The translations under genes and the position numbers were made by a program. Shown here one piece after another: positions 34,938-44,558 of a DNA stretch of 64,000 nucleotides. Within the stretch, counting starts at the first letter, position 1. Every line of letters starts with the position of its first letter. This stretch comes from G963676655 sp963676655 (GTDB taxonomy: Bacteria > Verrucomicrobiota > Lentisphaeria > Victivallales > Victivallaceae). The notes beneath the pieces are model-generated. The model was given only the letters and a program-made list of their open reading frames with translations. It was not told the origin of the DNA and ran no database searches. The stretch is taken from positions 186,001-250,000 of the forward strand of contig CAXXKX010000004.1 in NCBI GenBank assembly GCA_963676655.2, written 5' to 3'.

Positions 34938-36569
34938 ATGAAAACGCTGGAGAAACAAAAAATATTGATAGTTGACGATCGGAAAGAAAATCTTTTTGTG
35001 TTGAAACAGGCCTTGAGCGATCTCGACGCGGAGATTATCGAGGCGCAGAACGGCAACGATGCCCTTGCCGCCACTTTGGATCATCATTTCGCGGTGGCTA
35101 TTCTCGATGTTATGATGCCGGGAATGAATGGATATGAGCTGGCGGAATATTTGCGTGGTGACGAGAGAACGAAAATTATTCCAATTATTTTTGTTACCGC
35201 CGCCGATGATAACTCCCAGCAGATGTTTAAAGGATATGAATCCGGCGGAATTGATTATATCGTTAAGCCGTATAATCCGCAGATTCTTCTTGGGAAAGTG
35301 AAATTATTTCTTGAAATGGATAATGTCCGGGAGGAGTTGCGCCGACATCGCGATAAACTAGATTTACTGGTCGCGGAAAGAACCGCCGAACTCGAAGAGG
35401 AAGTCAGACAGCATGAGCGCGCTGAGCGGGAATTACTCCAGGCCAAAGAGGAGGCCGAAGAGATCAACCGTCTCAAAATGGCTTTTCTGAATAATATGTC
35501 ACATGAAATACGTACTCCTATGAACGGGGTGATGGGGTTGGCCAGTTTAATGGTTGAGGCAAGTGCCGAAGAAAAGGAGGAATACGCCTGTATTATTCAA
35601 AAGTGCGCCGGACAATTGCTTACATTGATTGATGATGTAATTCTGTTGTCGCGGTTGCAAAGTGAGTCGCTTGTTTTGAATGAACGTGAATTTGTTCCGG
35701 CCGAACTGGTCAGTGATATTTACAGTATTTTTACAATGTCCGATCTGACTAAAGGGCTTGATATTTCCTTAAGCGTTCCCGCGTCATTGAGGAATCTGAA
35801 GGTTAAAGCCGACGCCGACAAGGTAAAACAGGTCCTGACAAATCTCGTTTCAAATTCCGCCAAATATACTTCAAAAGGCGGAATTAATATCGGTTTTAAT
35901 ATGAAGAACGACTTCCTGGAGTTCTATGTTAAAGACACTGGAATGGGAATCCCGGAGAACGAACAGAAACTGATTTTTGATAATTTCTACCGAGGAGAAA
36001 AAGCCATGACGGCGGCTATCAGGGGAACCGGTCTGGGATTGTGCATTGCCAAAGAAATGGTCAACGCGATGGGTGGACAAATAGGTGTTGAATCAGAACC
36101 GGATAAAGGTTCCCGATTTTTTTTCACTGTTCTTGTCGAGAAAATGGAAGATGCTTCCTGCGAAAAAGAGGCGAATTCTAACGATCATATTGATTTTTCC
36201 AGCCTCATTGTTCTGGTTGTTGAGGATGAGCCGGTAAATTATAAATATCTTGAACTTGCTTTGAAGAATCAGGTTAAGTGTATCGACCATGCAGCCAATG
36301 GTTTGGAAGCGGTTCAATTTGTTATGGAAAAAAACTACGATTTTATTTTGATGGATATCAAAATGCCAGTTATGAACGGCTTTGAGGCTACGGAAAAAAT
36401 CAAAAATCTCCGTCCGGATATCCCGGTAATTGTTCAGACCGCGCATGCCGGAGACGAGGAAAAGGAGATGGCGTTTTTGATCGGGTGTGACGATTATATC
36501 GCCAAACCTTTCAAAAAGAATGAATTGCTTGAGACCGTGTCGCGTATTATAAAAAACAGGATTATTTAA
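34938..36569 (+). CDS. Soluble hybrid kinase: receiver, HisKA, HATPase, receiver
   Basis: 543 aa from the ATG at 34938, preceded by GGAGG; a TTG at 34914 is less likely. An N-terminal receiver (Asp57 in ILDVMMPGMNGYE) is followed by a coiled coil (~125-180), HisKA with His189 (NNMSHEIRTPMNG), HATPase (GMGIPENEQ, GTGLGLCIAKEM) and a C-terminal receiver with Asp473 (LMDIKMPVMNG). It has no membrane segment. The first receiver could accept phosphate from the membrane kinase, making this the second stage of a relay. The final output protein is not encoded here. Confidence 0.93.
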   Translation: MKTLEKQKILIVDDRKENLFVLKQALSDLDAEIIEAQNGNDALAATLDHHFAVAILDVMMPGMNGYELAEYLRGDERTKIIPIIFVTAADDNSQQMFKGYESGGIDYIVKPYNPQILLGKVKLFLEMDNVREELRRHRDKLDLLVAERTAELEEEVRQHERAERELLQAKEEAEEINRLKMAFLNNMSHEIRTPMNGVMGLASLMVEASAEEKEEYACIIQKCAGQLLTLIDDVILLSRLQSESLVLNEREFVPAELVSDIYSIFTMSDLTKGLDISLSVPASLRNLKVKADADKVKQVLTNLVSNSAKYTSKGGINIGFNMKNDFLEFYVKDTGMGIPENEQKLIFDNFYRGEKAMTAAIRGTGLGLCIAKEMVNAMGGQIGVESEPDKGSRFFFTVLVEKMEDASCEKEANSNDHIDFSSLIVLVVEDEPVNYKYLELALKNQVKCIDHAANGLEAVQFVMEKNYDFILMDIKMPVMNGFEATEKIKNLRPDIPVIVQTAHAGDEEKEMAFLIGCDDYIAKPFKKNELLETVSRIIKNRII

Positions 36570-36966
36570 TCAAATTCACTACCATCCCGTAATTCTTGAT
36601 TTAAACGATTTTTGCTTTGTCTTTAGGACATTGGGAGCGCGTAGCTCCAGCTGCGCATGGGAAAGTATTTCATTGCCCAAAGAGCATCCGGCGTAAGCCG
36701 TCGTGTCAAATAGAGGTCTGGATTTTTACCTTCATTTTCAACTTTGCTTGCGGATAACCGGTTATGAGAATTAATATGCCTGCTTAAACCTCTTTTTTGC
36801 GCAGCTGCGCGCTCTCCCGGACGGGTATCCGGCAATTAACTGGGGTTATCTCTCAAACAGGAAATTATTGAACTGTTTCTGCCGTTACTTTCAACCTCCA
36901 ACGTTCAACTTCAGTTGTTCAGCTTGCGGGATGACTGTTAATAAAGTTATCTATTCAGCTAGTCGA
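36570..36966. repeat. Intergenic region with inverted GGGAGCGCG-type repeats
   Basis: 36633-36658 reads GGGAGCGCG-N12-CGCAT, with the inside palindromic (GCG-x-AGCT..AGCT-x-CGC). A related copy, GGGAGAGCGCG followed by CAGCTGCGCA, is inverted at 36798-36818. Together they bracket ~186 bp like a small non-coding mobile element. A GCATCCGGCGTAAGCCG hairpin-like segment lies between. A 70-codon frame inside looks repeat-derived. No terminator is clear after the kinase gene. Confidence 0.55.
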
Positions 36967-37992
36967 TTACTCTTGTGGAATGACCAGTTTTGTTTCGATA
37001 TACTTCCTGATAACTTCCGGTTGTTTCCGGTTGTCTTTATAACTCTCGAGCCAGCGGTAAATTTCCTGATACATCAAGTCAAATTGCTGACGCATCATGC
37101 AGATTCCAGGTGTGTTGGCCAGTTCTTCGATGTAATCAAAGACCAGCATATGATAGTCCCGCCCCGGAATGATGTTATGAGCCCTGGCGAACGTAACCAG
37201 CAAAACCGCCAGTTTTGAATTCAAAACAAAGATAGCCCTTGGTCGGTCTGCCCCTAAAAATAACTTGTGTCCGAGTTCGTTGGCGGTCGCTGGAAAATCC
37301 TGCTGCGTATGCGAAAATATCATCGATGCTGAGAGTTTTGCCCCAAGTTCAAGCGCCGCCTCATAAAAGGAGTAGATACGCGGATAAATGTAGGAAGTTT
37401 TGGTCGACGGTTCCGGCGCGACGAACGCAATGTCCCGCCCCGCTTCGATCATCAGCCATGACAAGCCCTTTTGAATGCTTTTGCGGTTGTCGGTGGTGAC
37501 GAAATTAAATCCTTCATAATCACGGTTGATGATGATCTGGGGGATGTTGTAACGCTCGAAATGTTCCATTACGAGAATGCTTTTGAAGTTCGGGGATATC
37601 CAGATCACAACCGAGCCGGCTTTGCAAATAGCATCGAATTTCAGCATGACGTCTTCCTCGCGAACTCCGACAAACTGGCACGAGATGTTGTTGTAGGAAT
37701 ATAAAGGCTCCCTGACCGCTTCCAGATTACTGTCGTTGTACCCTGAAATCGCATATATGCATTGAGGACTTGTGACCGGTTCGCGTGCCAGTACTCTGGT
37801 TGAACTGCCTTTGACTGAACTGAGATAACCTTCTTCGATTAAATCAGCTATCGCCTTGTTGATCGTGGTCAACGAAAATCCGTATTTTTGTTTCAGGCGA
37901 TTCCGGGACGGGATACTGTCGCCCGGTCGCAGATTCTTTGAATGAATCTCTTTTATCAATAGGTCTTTCAGAATATCCAGTTTTGAGAACAT
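36967..37992 (-). CDS. GntR-type DNA-binding domain fused to LacI-type sensor
   Basis: 341 aa. The N-terminal winged helix is GntR-like (LRPGDSIPSRNRLKQKYGFS, TTINKAIADLIEEGYLSSVKG, residues ~20-65). The rest is a LacI/periplasmic-binding-type effector domain (IIINRDYEGFNFVTTDN, RAIFVLNSKLAVLL), not the usual GntR FCD or UTRA domain. It lies divergent from the SGNH-pseudopilin-GH42-dehydrogenase operon, with two identical 20-bp sites in between, and is probably its sugar-responsive regulator. Confidence 0.9.
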   Translation of the reverse strand: MFSKLDILKDLLIKEIHSKNLRPGDSIPSRNRLKQKYGFSLTTINKAIADLIEEGYLSSVKGSSTRVLAREPVTSPQCIYAISGYNDSNLEAVREPLYSYNNISCQFVGVREEDVMLKFDAICKAGSVVIWISPNFKSILVMEHFERYNIPQIIINRDYEGFNFVTTDNRKSIQKGLSWLMIEAGRDIAFVAPEPSTKTSYIYPRIYSFYEAALELGAKLSASMIFSHTQQDFPATANELGHKLFLGADRPRAIFVLNSKLAVLLVTFARAHNIIPGRDYHMLVFDYIEELANTPGICMMRQQFDLMYQEIYRWLESYKDNRKQPEVIRKYIETKLVIPQE

Positions 37993-38010
37993 GATTTACT
38001 CTTTGTTTAA

Positions 38011-38109
38011 AAGATATAAGAATATAGGTTATCTATATACTCAAATAAGCATTATTTCAAGTATATTATGCTTTTTTTATAAAAAAAATAAGATATAAGA
38101 ATATAGGTT
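38011..38109. promoter_or_regulatory. Two identical 20-bp direct repeats in a divergent promoter region
   Basis: AAGATATAAGAATATAGGTT occurs at 38011-38030 and again at 38090-38109, 79 bp apart. The first also forms ATATAG...CTATAT with bases up to 38038. They are the best candidates for binding sites of the GntR-type regulator encoded at 36967-37992, and the spacing would suit looping. Confidence 0.65.
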
Positions 38110-38135
38110 TTATGGCGGAAATTTATGGAAAATGA

Positions 38136-38164
38136 TTGAGTTGACAAATATTTTGTTGTATAAT
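38136..38164 (+). promoter_or_regulatory. Promoter of the SGNH-pseudopilin-GH42 operon
   Basis: -35 TTGAGT (38136-38141), 17-bp spacer, -10 TATAAT (38159-38164), just downstream of the second direct repeat. A TTGACA (38141-38146) also lies here but only 12 bp from the -10. Confidence 0.6.
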
Positions 38165-38212
38165 AATAACAGCAAAATGCGGATGATATTCAACGATATA
38201 AAAGGATTTGTT

Positions 38213-39751
38213 TTGAAAAATTACCTGTTATTTCTAATTGGATTTTTGACTGTCAGCTTATCAGTCGGAGGTGCGGAGACCGGGAACTTGCTTTTTAATG
38301 CCGGTTTTGAAGATGTCGGATATGTCTACGACTGGAAAACTTCAGGGTGCGGCGTTAAACAGATTTCCGGCCCCGGACAGGTTTGTTCCGGTAAACTGGC
38401 CGCGTCATTCAAGCTGGGTAAGAGTAAGGAATCCGCGTTTATCGAAAATAAATGTCCGCGCATCCGGGTTGTTTCCGGAGAGACCTTTGAACTGAGCGTG
38501 ATGGCAAAAGGCCAGGGATCTTTGTCGCTGGGCTGTGCCATGCTGGGCGGAACCCCGATGCGCTTGAAAGGACTTGGGATTGTCAGTTCAAAGCCGGTCA
38601 AGCTGGATGAAAAATGGCGGAAAATCGTTTTCACTCATACCTTTACCAAACGCGATGTTCTTGAATTCAGTTACCGGATTCAGCTGCAAGGGCAGGGAGC
38701 TGAAGTCCAACTGGATGACGCGATGCTGATTCAGGTTGTGAAACGTAAAGCAGAGTTTAAGGCTCCGTCCGGAAACTATATGGTATATCCGGGGCAACAT
38801 GTCGAGATCAAAGTCGCAATTTCATATAAAGACGATAAAAGCCGAGCTGATTTAGCGGTCGTACCGGTGAATTTTCCCGCTTCGTGCGTGAGCTGGAACA
38901 AAAAATCAGGTGAGTTGACGGTTAACGTTCCGGTTCAGTCAATCGGAAAAACGCTAAGGATGGATTTATTCGATCGCAGCTCGGGAATAGGACGTCAGGT
39001 CTACCTTGATGCAGTATCCCGGACACAGTATCTGGCGGTTGAGCGGGTTATGAAACAACAGGTGAGGCCGACCAGGAGCTTGAATGTGCTGGTCCTTGGC
39101 GACAGCCTCTCAGATCTTTACCGGGGACAGAATTATGTTGACTTGCTGGCGTTCTGGACCGGAAAGCAGTTCGGTTTTGATATTCGCTGGTTCAATTACG
39201 GAGTTCGCGGTGATTATATATCAAGGATTTTCCGGCGGCTCAAAGGCGATCAGGTCTGGGGTAAAAGACGCTATAATGATATATTCGCAAACCAGCCGGA
39301 CGTTGCCTTTATTTTCTGCGGACACAATGATTCACGACTGACGGCTTCAAGCAAGTTTACCTCTCCGAAAGTGTCGGTGGAAACATTTAAAAATGATCTG
39401 CTTGCAACCGTAGATTTGCTGCGACGGAAAAATCAGGCAATAAAAATAGTCCTGCTCACTCCGGCGGCAAGCAATTTCGCAAAATCACAGGCGATATGGC
39501 GGCAGAAGGGAAAGCGGATAGATTTGTTCGGGCAGCCGGCAATTATGAAAAAATTTCGCGATGCCGTGATTGAAGCGGCGCGTGAGCAAAAATGTATCCT
39601 GATCGATCTTTATAAATATACGGAGAATTATCCGGCCAATGCTGAATTGTTTCAGCCCGACGGAGTACATTTAAGTGCCTTGGGTAATTACTTTGTAACT
39701 TTAAAAATAATGGAAAATTTAACGAAAAAAGGTTTTTGGAAGATTCATTGA
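38213..39751 (+). CDS. Secreted SGNH hydrolase with N-terminal carbohydrate-binding domain
   Basis: 512 aa from a TTG at 38213. It is chosen because AAAGGA lies six bases before it and a signal peptide (KNYLLFLIGFLTVSLSVGGA) begins there; upstream in-frame codons lack both. Residues ~25-205 are a CBM-like sandwich (NLLFNAGFEDVG...LDDAML). The C-terminal ~220 residues are SGNH: VLGDSLSD, NYGVRGDYIS, CGHNDSR and PDGVHLSALG with the Asp/His pair. It is probably an esterase that removes acetyl or similar groups from polysaccharide outside the cell, helping the GH42-like enzyme of the same operon. Confidence 0.85.
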   Translation: MKNYLLFLIGFLTVSLSVGGAETGNLLFNAGFEDVGYVYDWKTSGCGVKQISGPGQVCSGKLAASFKLGKSKESAFIENKCPRIRVVSGETFELSVMAKGQGSLSLGCAMLGGTPMRLKGLGIVSSKPVKLDEKWRKIVFTHTFTKRDVLEFSYRIQLQGQGAEVQLDDAMLIQVVKRKAEFKAPSGNYMVYPGQHVEIKVAISYKDDKSRADLAVVPVNFPASCVSWNKKSGELTVNVPVQSIGKTLRMDLFDRSSGIGRQVYLDAVSRTQYLAVERVMKQQVRPTRSLNVLVLGDSLSDLYRGQNYVDLLAFWTGKQFGFDIRWFNYGVRGDYISRIFRRLKGDQVWGKRRYNDIFANQPDVAFIFCGHNDSRLTASSKFTSPKVSVETFKNDLLATVDLLRRKNQAIKIVLLTPAASNFAKSQAIWRQKGKRIDLFGQPAIMKKFRDAVIEAAREQKCILIDLYKYTENYPANAELFQPDGVHLSALGNYFVTLKIMENLTKKGFWKIH

Positions 39752-39765
39752 AAGGAAATTAAAAA

Positions 39766-40479
39766 ATGAATGAAACGCCGAAAAGACTATATGGGTTCAC
39801 CCTTATCGAACTCCTCGTTGTGATCGCGATCATTGCGATTCTCGCCAGCATGCTCCTCCCCGCGCTTAATCAGGCAAGGAGTCGGGCCAAAGCTATTTCA
39901 TGCACTAATCAGGTAAAACAGCTTACCACGTCTTTGATGATGTATGCCGACAATAGCGGCGGTTATGTTCCGCCTCGGCGTAGTATTGCCGATGGCAGCG
40001 TTGCCTACAGTAAACCCAGCTGGGGCGGTACTGTTTATCAGGAGAACTATTTGCCCAACGCCAAACTGTTGGTATGTCCCGAGGCCAGAACCTATGATTA
40101 TGCCGATAAAATACTTGCCGCGACCTTGACTACCGGCAACGCTTATTACGATTGGATAACCTACGGCATGAACCGGTATTACGCGGCAAATGACATTGGC
40201 GGAGTTCCATTCCGGTTCAGTAACACCAGACATCCCAGTGTCACGGTACTGATCGGCGACTCCATTGATATGACGCCTGACGGAACCGGTAGCCGCAGGG
40301 GACAGGAACTCTTGATGTATCCGGTCGCGAATATTACTTATCTGAGGCCGCGACTTGATATCCGTCATTCCGACAGTGCCAATGTCGGCTGGGGTGACGG
40401 TCATGTTACCAGTGAGAAAAACGCCTGGCTGCGTTTGCAGAATAAACTCGATACCTCCGGTTTCAATCCGACCCTCTGA
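39766..40479 (+). CDS. Pseudopilin-like protein (prepilin N-terminus, H...DG C-terminus)
   Basis: 237 aa with an AAGGAA site. The leader MNETPKRLYG is followed by the helix FTLIELLVVIAIIAILASML and LPALNQARSRAKA. It has the CP motif (LLVCPEART) and ends DIRHSDSANVGWGDGHVTSE, a well-kept version of the shared motif. It lies 14 bp after the SGNH gene and 22 bp before the GH42-like gene, clearly within the operon. Here the pseudopilin sits between two secreted enzymes. Confidence 0.9.
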   Translation: MNETPKRLYGFTLIELLVVIAIIAILASMLLPALNQARSRAKAISCTNQVKQLTTSLMMYADNSGGYVPPRRSIADGSVAYSKPSWGGTVYQENYLPNAKLLVCPEARTYDYADKILAATLTTGNAYYDWITYGMNRYYAANDIGGVPFRFSNTRHPSVTVLIGDSIDMTPDGTGSRRGQELLMYPVANITYLRPRLDIRHSDSANVGWGDGHVTSEKNAWLRLQNKLDTSGFNPTL

Positions 40480-40501
40480 ACCCCTGTTAAGATTGCTGAA
40501 A

Positions 40502-43309
40502 ATGAAAAAAGTATTTATATTATTGCTATTCGCTGCGAGCTTTGCCTTGATCGCGGCCGGACACCGGATTCCGGGGGAAGTTCTACCCGGACTGGCGCCA
40601 TTAAACCTGTTGAAGAACGGTAATTTCAAGAATGGAGCCAGTCTTTGGAAAGTCATCAAGCAAAGAGGTGGGGCAAGTGTTTCCGTGGTTAAAGTTGACG
40701 GCTTTCCTGCTTTGCAGGTCAAGCGGACCAAGGACAGGGGATTTGTTGCTTTGATCTCCGCTCCGTGTCCGGTTGACGCCGGAAAAAAATACCTGATGAC
40801 CGCCCTGTATAATTGTCGAAAGGCCGAATTCGGGGCTTTTGCCAGAATGGAGATCGTGCCGTATAATCAGGTTGACGCTTATATCGCCGGTTTCCAGAAA
40901 GGCGGTTATTACATCGCTATGGGAAAAACTGAGATTATCGGACGCAAAGCCGGAGACTGGATACGTAGAACCGCTTCTTATACCGCTCCGGCCAATGTTA
41001 AAAAGGTCTGTGTGGTGATAATTCAATACGGCGCCCCGGTAACGGTCGATTACAGTTCGGTGTATTTCGGGCCGCAGCCGCCGAAAAGGGCTTTTGATAA
41101 AGCAAAATATTATAGTGACAGTGAACCGGCTGTGTCGCCGGAGAAGCTGGCGGCAATCTGTAAGTCGCGGAAACCGGCGGAAGCGTCGGTTGTCAAATAC
41201 GGCGACGTGCCGGCGTTTCAGGTCAATGGTAAAATTGTTCCGCCGTTAATGTATCTGGGCGACGCCTTTAATCCGAAGCGTTCAAAGGTTCAGGCATTCC
41301 GCAAGGCTGGAATCAATTTGCAGGTTTTAAGCTTGAATCGGCAGCGGGCTTTCTGGAAAGGCAAAGGAGAATACGATTTTAAGAAGATCGACAAATACCT
41401 GCGTGACGCTATCAGTAGAAACCCTTATGGTGATTTTATCATTCAAATCGATGTATCGCCGTATCAGAAGTGGAGTGATGAGTATCCCGGACATGTCGCC
41501 GTCGATATTAACGGCAAGCCAACAACCGGCCGTCACGGGCGGAAGGCGCCACCTTCGTACTGGTCGGAACTGTATCGGCAGCAGGCTTGTGAATACGTCA
41601 ACGCAGTTGTCGGTTTTTTGAAAAAGCAACCCTACTACAGTTGCATTGCCGGATTTTTTCTGTGCGGTAATGAAGACGGTCAGTTCTATTATAATTCTGT
41701 CGGCAGGACGCTCCAGAATGGCCGGTCTCCCGCCGCGGTCGCGGCATTCAGAAAATACTTGAAAGAGCAATACGGCACGGAACAGGCGCTGCAAAAAGCC
41801 TGGAATCGCAAAGATGTCTCTTTTGCAAACGCCGCCGTTCCGGTGAAAGCCGAACGCATTAAAACGACCTTCCTGAATCCGGCGAAACAGCAGGATTACA
41901 TTGATTTTATCCGCTTCCTGAATGTTTCTATGGCCGGGTTTGCCAATCAGCTTTGCCGGACCGCGAAAAATACCGCCGGCAAACCCGTTTTGAGCGTAAT
42001 GTGGTGGGGGCGCGGCGCTGCTCAACTGGTTTATCCGCATTTCGGGCAGACTGATAAAATTTTTCCGGCCGATGATCTTAATGTCATGGGTTCACAGGCC
42101 GGTTATTACGGAGAACGGGAAAACGGTTGTACCTGTTTCATGCCGTGGGTTTACGATTCCGCCAGAATCCACCGCAAGATTACGATGCTGGAAGCTGATT
42201 TCCGGACCTGGAAATCGCCCTATAAAAGTATGCAGCACGATTATCATGTGGCCCGGTATTGGAATCTTTACGACCTCAAAGGCGCGGCCCTGCGGGACTT
42301 TGGCAAACAAATCGCGGTCGGCGGCGGACTTTGGTGGTATGATATGAGTGCCGGCTGGTTCAATGACCCGGAAATCATGAAATTAATCGGAAAAATGTCG
42401 GGCGTAGCCGCTGAACTGTATTCAAAGCCGGTTAAAGTTTCCCCGGCTGAGATCGCTCTCGTAGTCGATGAACAGAATTTTTTCCGGACCACCGAGCAGC
42501 TCGATGTCTGGAACGGCCCGAATTATCATGCATTGCGATTGGGCCAACGGGCGTTTCTGCGTTCCGGGCTCAAATATGATTTTATCTATTTTAACGACAT
42601 TATAGCTGGTAATCGTGATAATTATAAAGTCTATATTTTTATGAACTCGTGGATGATTACCCAGGAACAGCGAAAATTTATCGACAATCGCTTGAAAAAG
42701 CAGGGCAAAACCCTGATTTGGCTTTACGCCCCGGGTTATCTTACCCCCAAAGGTTTATCGGTCGAAAATATGCAAAAGATCACCGGGATCGGATTGGAGC
42801 TTAATGGCCGCAATGTAGGGAAAGCTCACTTTCTCAGCGGGAAACACGCTCTCCTCAATGGACTGAATGGAAAGTTGGTCGGTCTGGGTATGAATCTGTA
42901 CGGACCGCGTTTTGCGGTGAAGGATTCCGGGGCTGAGACCCTGGCAGTGTATCAGGATGGCTCCTCTGCAATCGCCGTCAAAGCCATGTCCGGCTGGAAC
43001 AGTATTTATGTTGGGATAACTTCGGGCTTTTCGCCGTCTTTTCTGCAGAACATCGCCCGTTTTGCGGGAGTGCATGTTTACAATACTCCGGGAGACATGT
43101 TTGTCTATCATCGTGACGACCTGGTATGTTTGCACGGGGTCGAAGGCAATGTCAACAAACTGTCTTTCCCGCAAAAGGTTGATATTGTCGATCTGATGAC
43201 AAACAGGACTTTGCTGCAAAACGGCCGGAAACTTGAAGTCGGGTTGAAGCCGGGAGAATCGCGTTTACTGAAAATTGATATAAAAGATAAAGGTTTGAAA
43301 GCCGAATGA
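40502..43309 (+). CDS. Secreted GH42-like glycoside hydrolase
   Basis: 935 aa from the ATG at 40502 (a longer frame overlapping the pseudopilin gene is a shadow). A signal peptide (KVFILLLFAASFALIAAG), a CBM-like sandwich (~35-195: LLKNGNFKNGASLWKV) and a TIM barrel follow. Glu391 in FFLCGNEDGQ is the likely acid/base and Glu564 in TMLEADFRTW the likely nucleophile, as in beta-galactosidase-type GH42. A trimerisation-like Rossmann domain (~640-830) and a C-terminal sandwich end the protein. It probably cuts beta-galactosides or similar glycans outside the cytoplasm; the substrate is uncertain. Confidence 0.75.
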   Translation: MKKVFILLLFAASFALIAAGHRIPGEVLPGLAPLNLLKNGNFKNGASLWKVIKQRGGASVSVVKVDGFPALQVKRTKDRGFVALISAPCPVDAGKKYLMTALYNCRKAEFGAFARMEIVPYNQVDAYIAGFQKGGYYIAMGKTEIIGRKAGDWIRRTASYTAPANVKKVCVVIIQYGAPVTVDYSSVYFGPQPPKRAFDKAKYYSDSEPAVSPEKLAAICKSRKPAEASVVKYGDVPAFQVNGKIVPPLMYLGDAFNPKRSKVQAFRKAGINLQVLSLNRQRAFWKGKGEYDFKKIDKYLRDAISRNPYGDFIIQIDVSPYQKWSDEYPGHVAVDINGKPTTGRHGRKAPPSYWSELYRQQACEYVNAVVGFLKKQPYYSCIAGFFLCGNEDGQFYYNSVGRTLQNGRSPAAVAAFRKYLKEQYGTEQALQKAWNRKDVSFANAAVPVKAERIKTTFLNPAKQQDYIDFIRFLNVSMAGFANQLCRTAKNTAGKPVLSVMWWGRGAAQLVYPHFGQTDKIFPADDLNVMGSQAGYYGERENGCTCFMPWVYDSARIHRKITMLEADFRTWKSPYKSMQHDYHVARYWNLYDLKGAALRDFGKQIAVGGGLWWYDMSAGWFNDPEIMKLIGKMSGVAAELYSKPVKVSPAEIALVVDEQNFFRTTEQLDVWNGPNYHALRLGQRAFLRSGLKYDFIYFNDIIAGNRDNYKVYIFMNSWMITQEQRKFIDNRLKKQGKTLIWLYAPGYLTPKGLSVENMQKITGIGLELNGRNVGKAHFLSGKHALLNGLNGKLVGLGMNLYGPRFAVKDSGAETLAVYQDGSSAIAVKAMSGWNSIYVGITSGFSPSFLQNIARFAGVHVYNTPGDMFVYHRDDLVCLHGVEGNVNKLSFPQKVDIVDLMTNRTLLQNGRKLEVGLKPGESRLLKIDIKDKGLKAE

Positions 43310-44430
43310 AAAGAACAAAAATTGCGGTAATCGGAGCCGGCGCAAGAGCGAATGCGGTTTTCGGTTGCAGCCCAAAATTGTGCGCCTGTACTGAAATAAC
43401 ATATATTTGTGATACCAACCGCACGAAAGCTGACGCGTTCGCGGCTGAATATGCACCGGAAGCCCGGATTATTCAATCGCCGGAGTCTGCATTAAAAGAT
43501 CCGGAGATTGCCTGGATCGGTATATTTACGCCCAATTATCTCCATGCGGAACAGGCTGCGGCGGCGATGCATGCCGGAAAAGATGTTTTTCTGGAGAAAC
43601 CCGTCGCTACTACCGTTGAAGATTGTCAGATGCTCAGGCAAGTCAGGGACGCTACCGGGAGACGTCTGATTGTCGGTTTTGTATTGCGTTATTCAGATCA
43701 CTACCGCAAGATCAAAGAGATTATTGATTCCGGCAGGATCGGGAACATTGTCAGCTTTGAATTCAATGAGACCTTGAATTTTAATCACGGCGGGCATATC
43801 ATGTCCTGCTGGCGGCGCCAACGGGAATTTACCGGTTGCCATATTCTGGAAAAATGTTCACACGACGTTGACCTGATGAACTGGATGGTTGGTTCGAGAA
43901 TCAAAAAAGTCGCGTCATTCGGCGGGCTGGATTTCTTTTTGCCGGAAAATCAGGACCGGTTGGAAACCCTGGAACGTAATGAAGAAGGTTATCGTGCCTA
44001 TTGCGCCCTGCCGACCGCGAGGAATTCAAACCCGTTTACCAACGACAAAGATATTATCGACAATCAGGTTGTGATCCTTGAATATGAAAATGGGGTTCGC
44101 GGTACGTTCCATACAAATCTCAACGCGGCTTTTAACGAGCGTCGTATGTTTCTGCTTGGAACCGACGGGGCGATCAGGGCCGATCTGGTTTCAGGCCTGC
44201 TTGAAGTTAAAAAAATCGGATTCAATGAAGAAGCGGAATCATTTAATTTCAATAAAAATGGTAACGGTCATGGCAACGGTGACGCGGTAATGAGTGATTG
44301 CTGGGCCGATGTGATAACCAAAGGAACTGAGCCGTTGACGCCTTTGGAAATTGGGCTGGAAGCCGCCATCGCCTGTCTGACTATGGACGAAGCGATGCTT
44401 AAAAATAAAGTTCTGGATGTAGTCTATTAA
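43306..44430 (+). CDS. Gfo/Idh/MocA-family oxidoreductase
   Basis: 374 aa. The N-terminal Rossmann fold has VIGAGARANAVFG, and the family's E97-K98-P99 motif (FLEKPVATT) places the catalytic lysine. The C-terminal alpha/beta domain includes ILEKCSHDVDLMNWMVG with the conserved His. It oxidises or reduces sugars with NAD(P), or may act as an NAD-dependent glycosidase as some relatives do. It has no signal peptide. It overlaps the GH42-like gene by ATGA and ends the operon, so it probably handles that enzyme's product inside the cell. Confidence 0.9.
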   Translation: MKRTKIAVIGAGARANAVFGCSPKLCACTEITYICDTNRTKADAFAAEYAPEARIIQSPESALKDPEIAWIGIFTPNYLHAEQAAAAMHAGKDVFLEKPVATTVEDCQMLRQVRDATGRRLIVGFVLRYSDHYRKIKEIIDSGRIGNIVSFEFNETLNFNHGGHIMSCWRRQREFTGCHILEKCSHDVDLMNWMVGSRIKKVASFGGLDFFLPENQDRLETLERNEEGYRAYCALPTARNSNPFTNDKDIIDNQVVILEYENGVRGTFHTNLNAAFNERRMFLLGTDGAIRADLVSGLLEVKKIGFNEEAESFNFNKNGNGHGNGDAVMSDCWADVITKGTEPLTPLEIGLEAAIACLTMDEAMLKNKVLDVVY

Positions 44431-44558
44431 AGAGCTTTTCTCTCTTGAATACTTGATTATGTTTTTTGTAAGTAGTTATGCCTTATTTGCTTATGATTTT
44501 TTATTAAACCAGTTGATAATATATTATTAATTTCTTTAATACTATGGTTGACGGGTGA

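Noticed and set aside
29878..36569. A classical chemotaxis operon
   Set aside because: CheA, CheW, CheY-only and chemoreceptor genes are all absent. Only CheR and CheB are present, with hybrid kinases.
36623..36835. 70-codon minus-strand frame between kinase and GntR-type genes
   Set aside because: It spans the inverted GGGAGCGCG repeats, has no ribosome site and no similarity I recognise.
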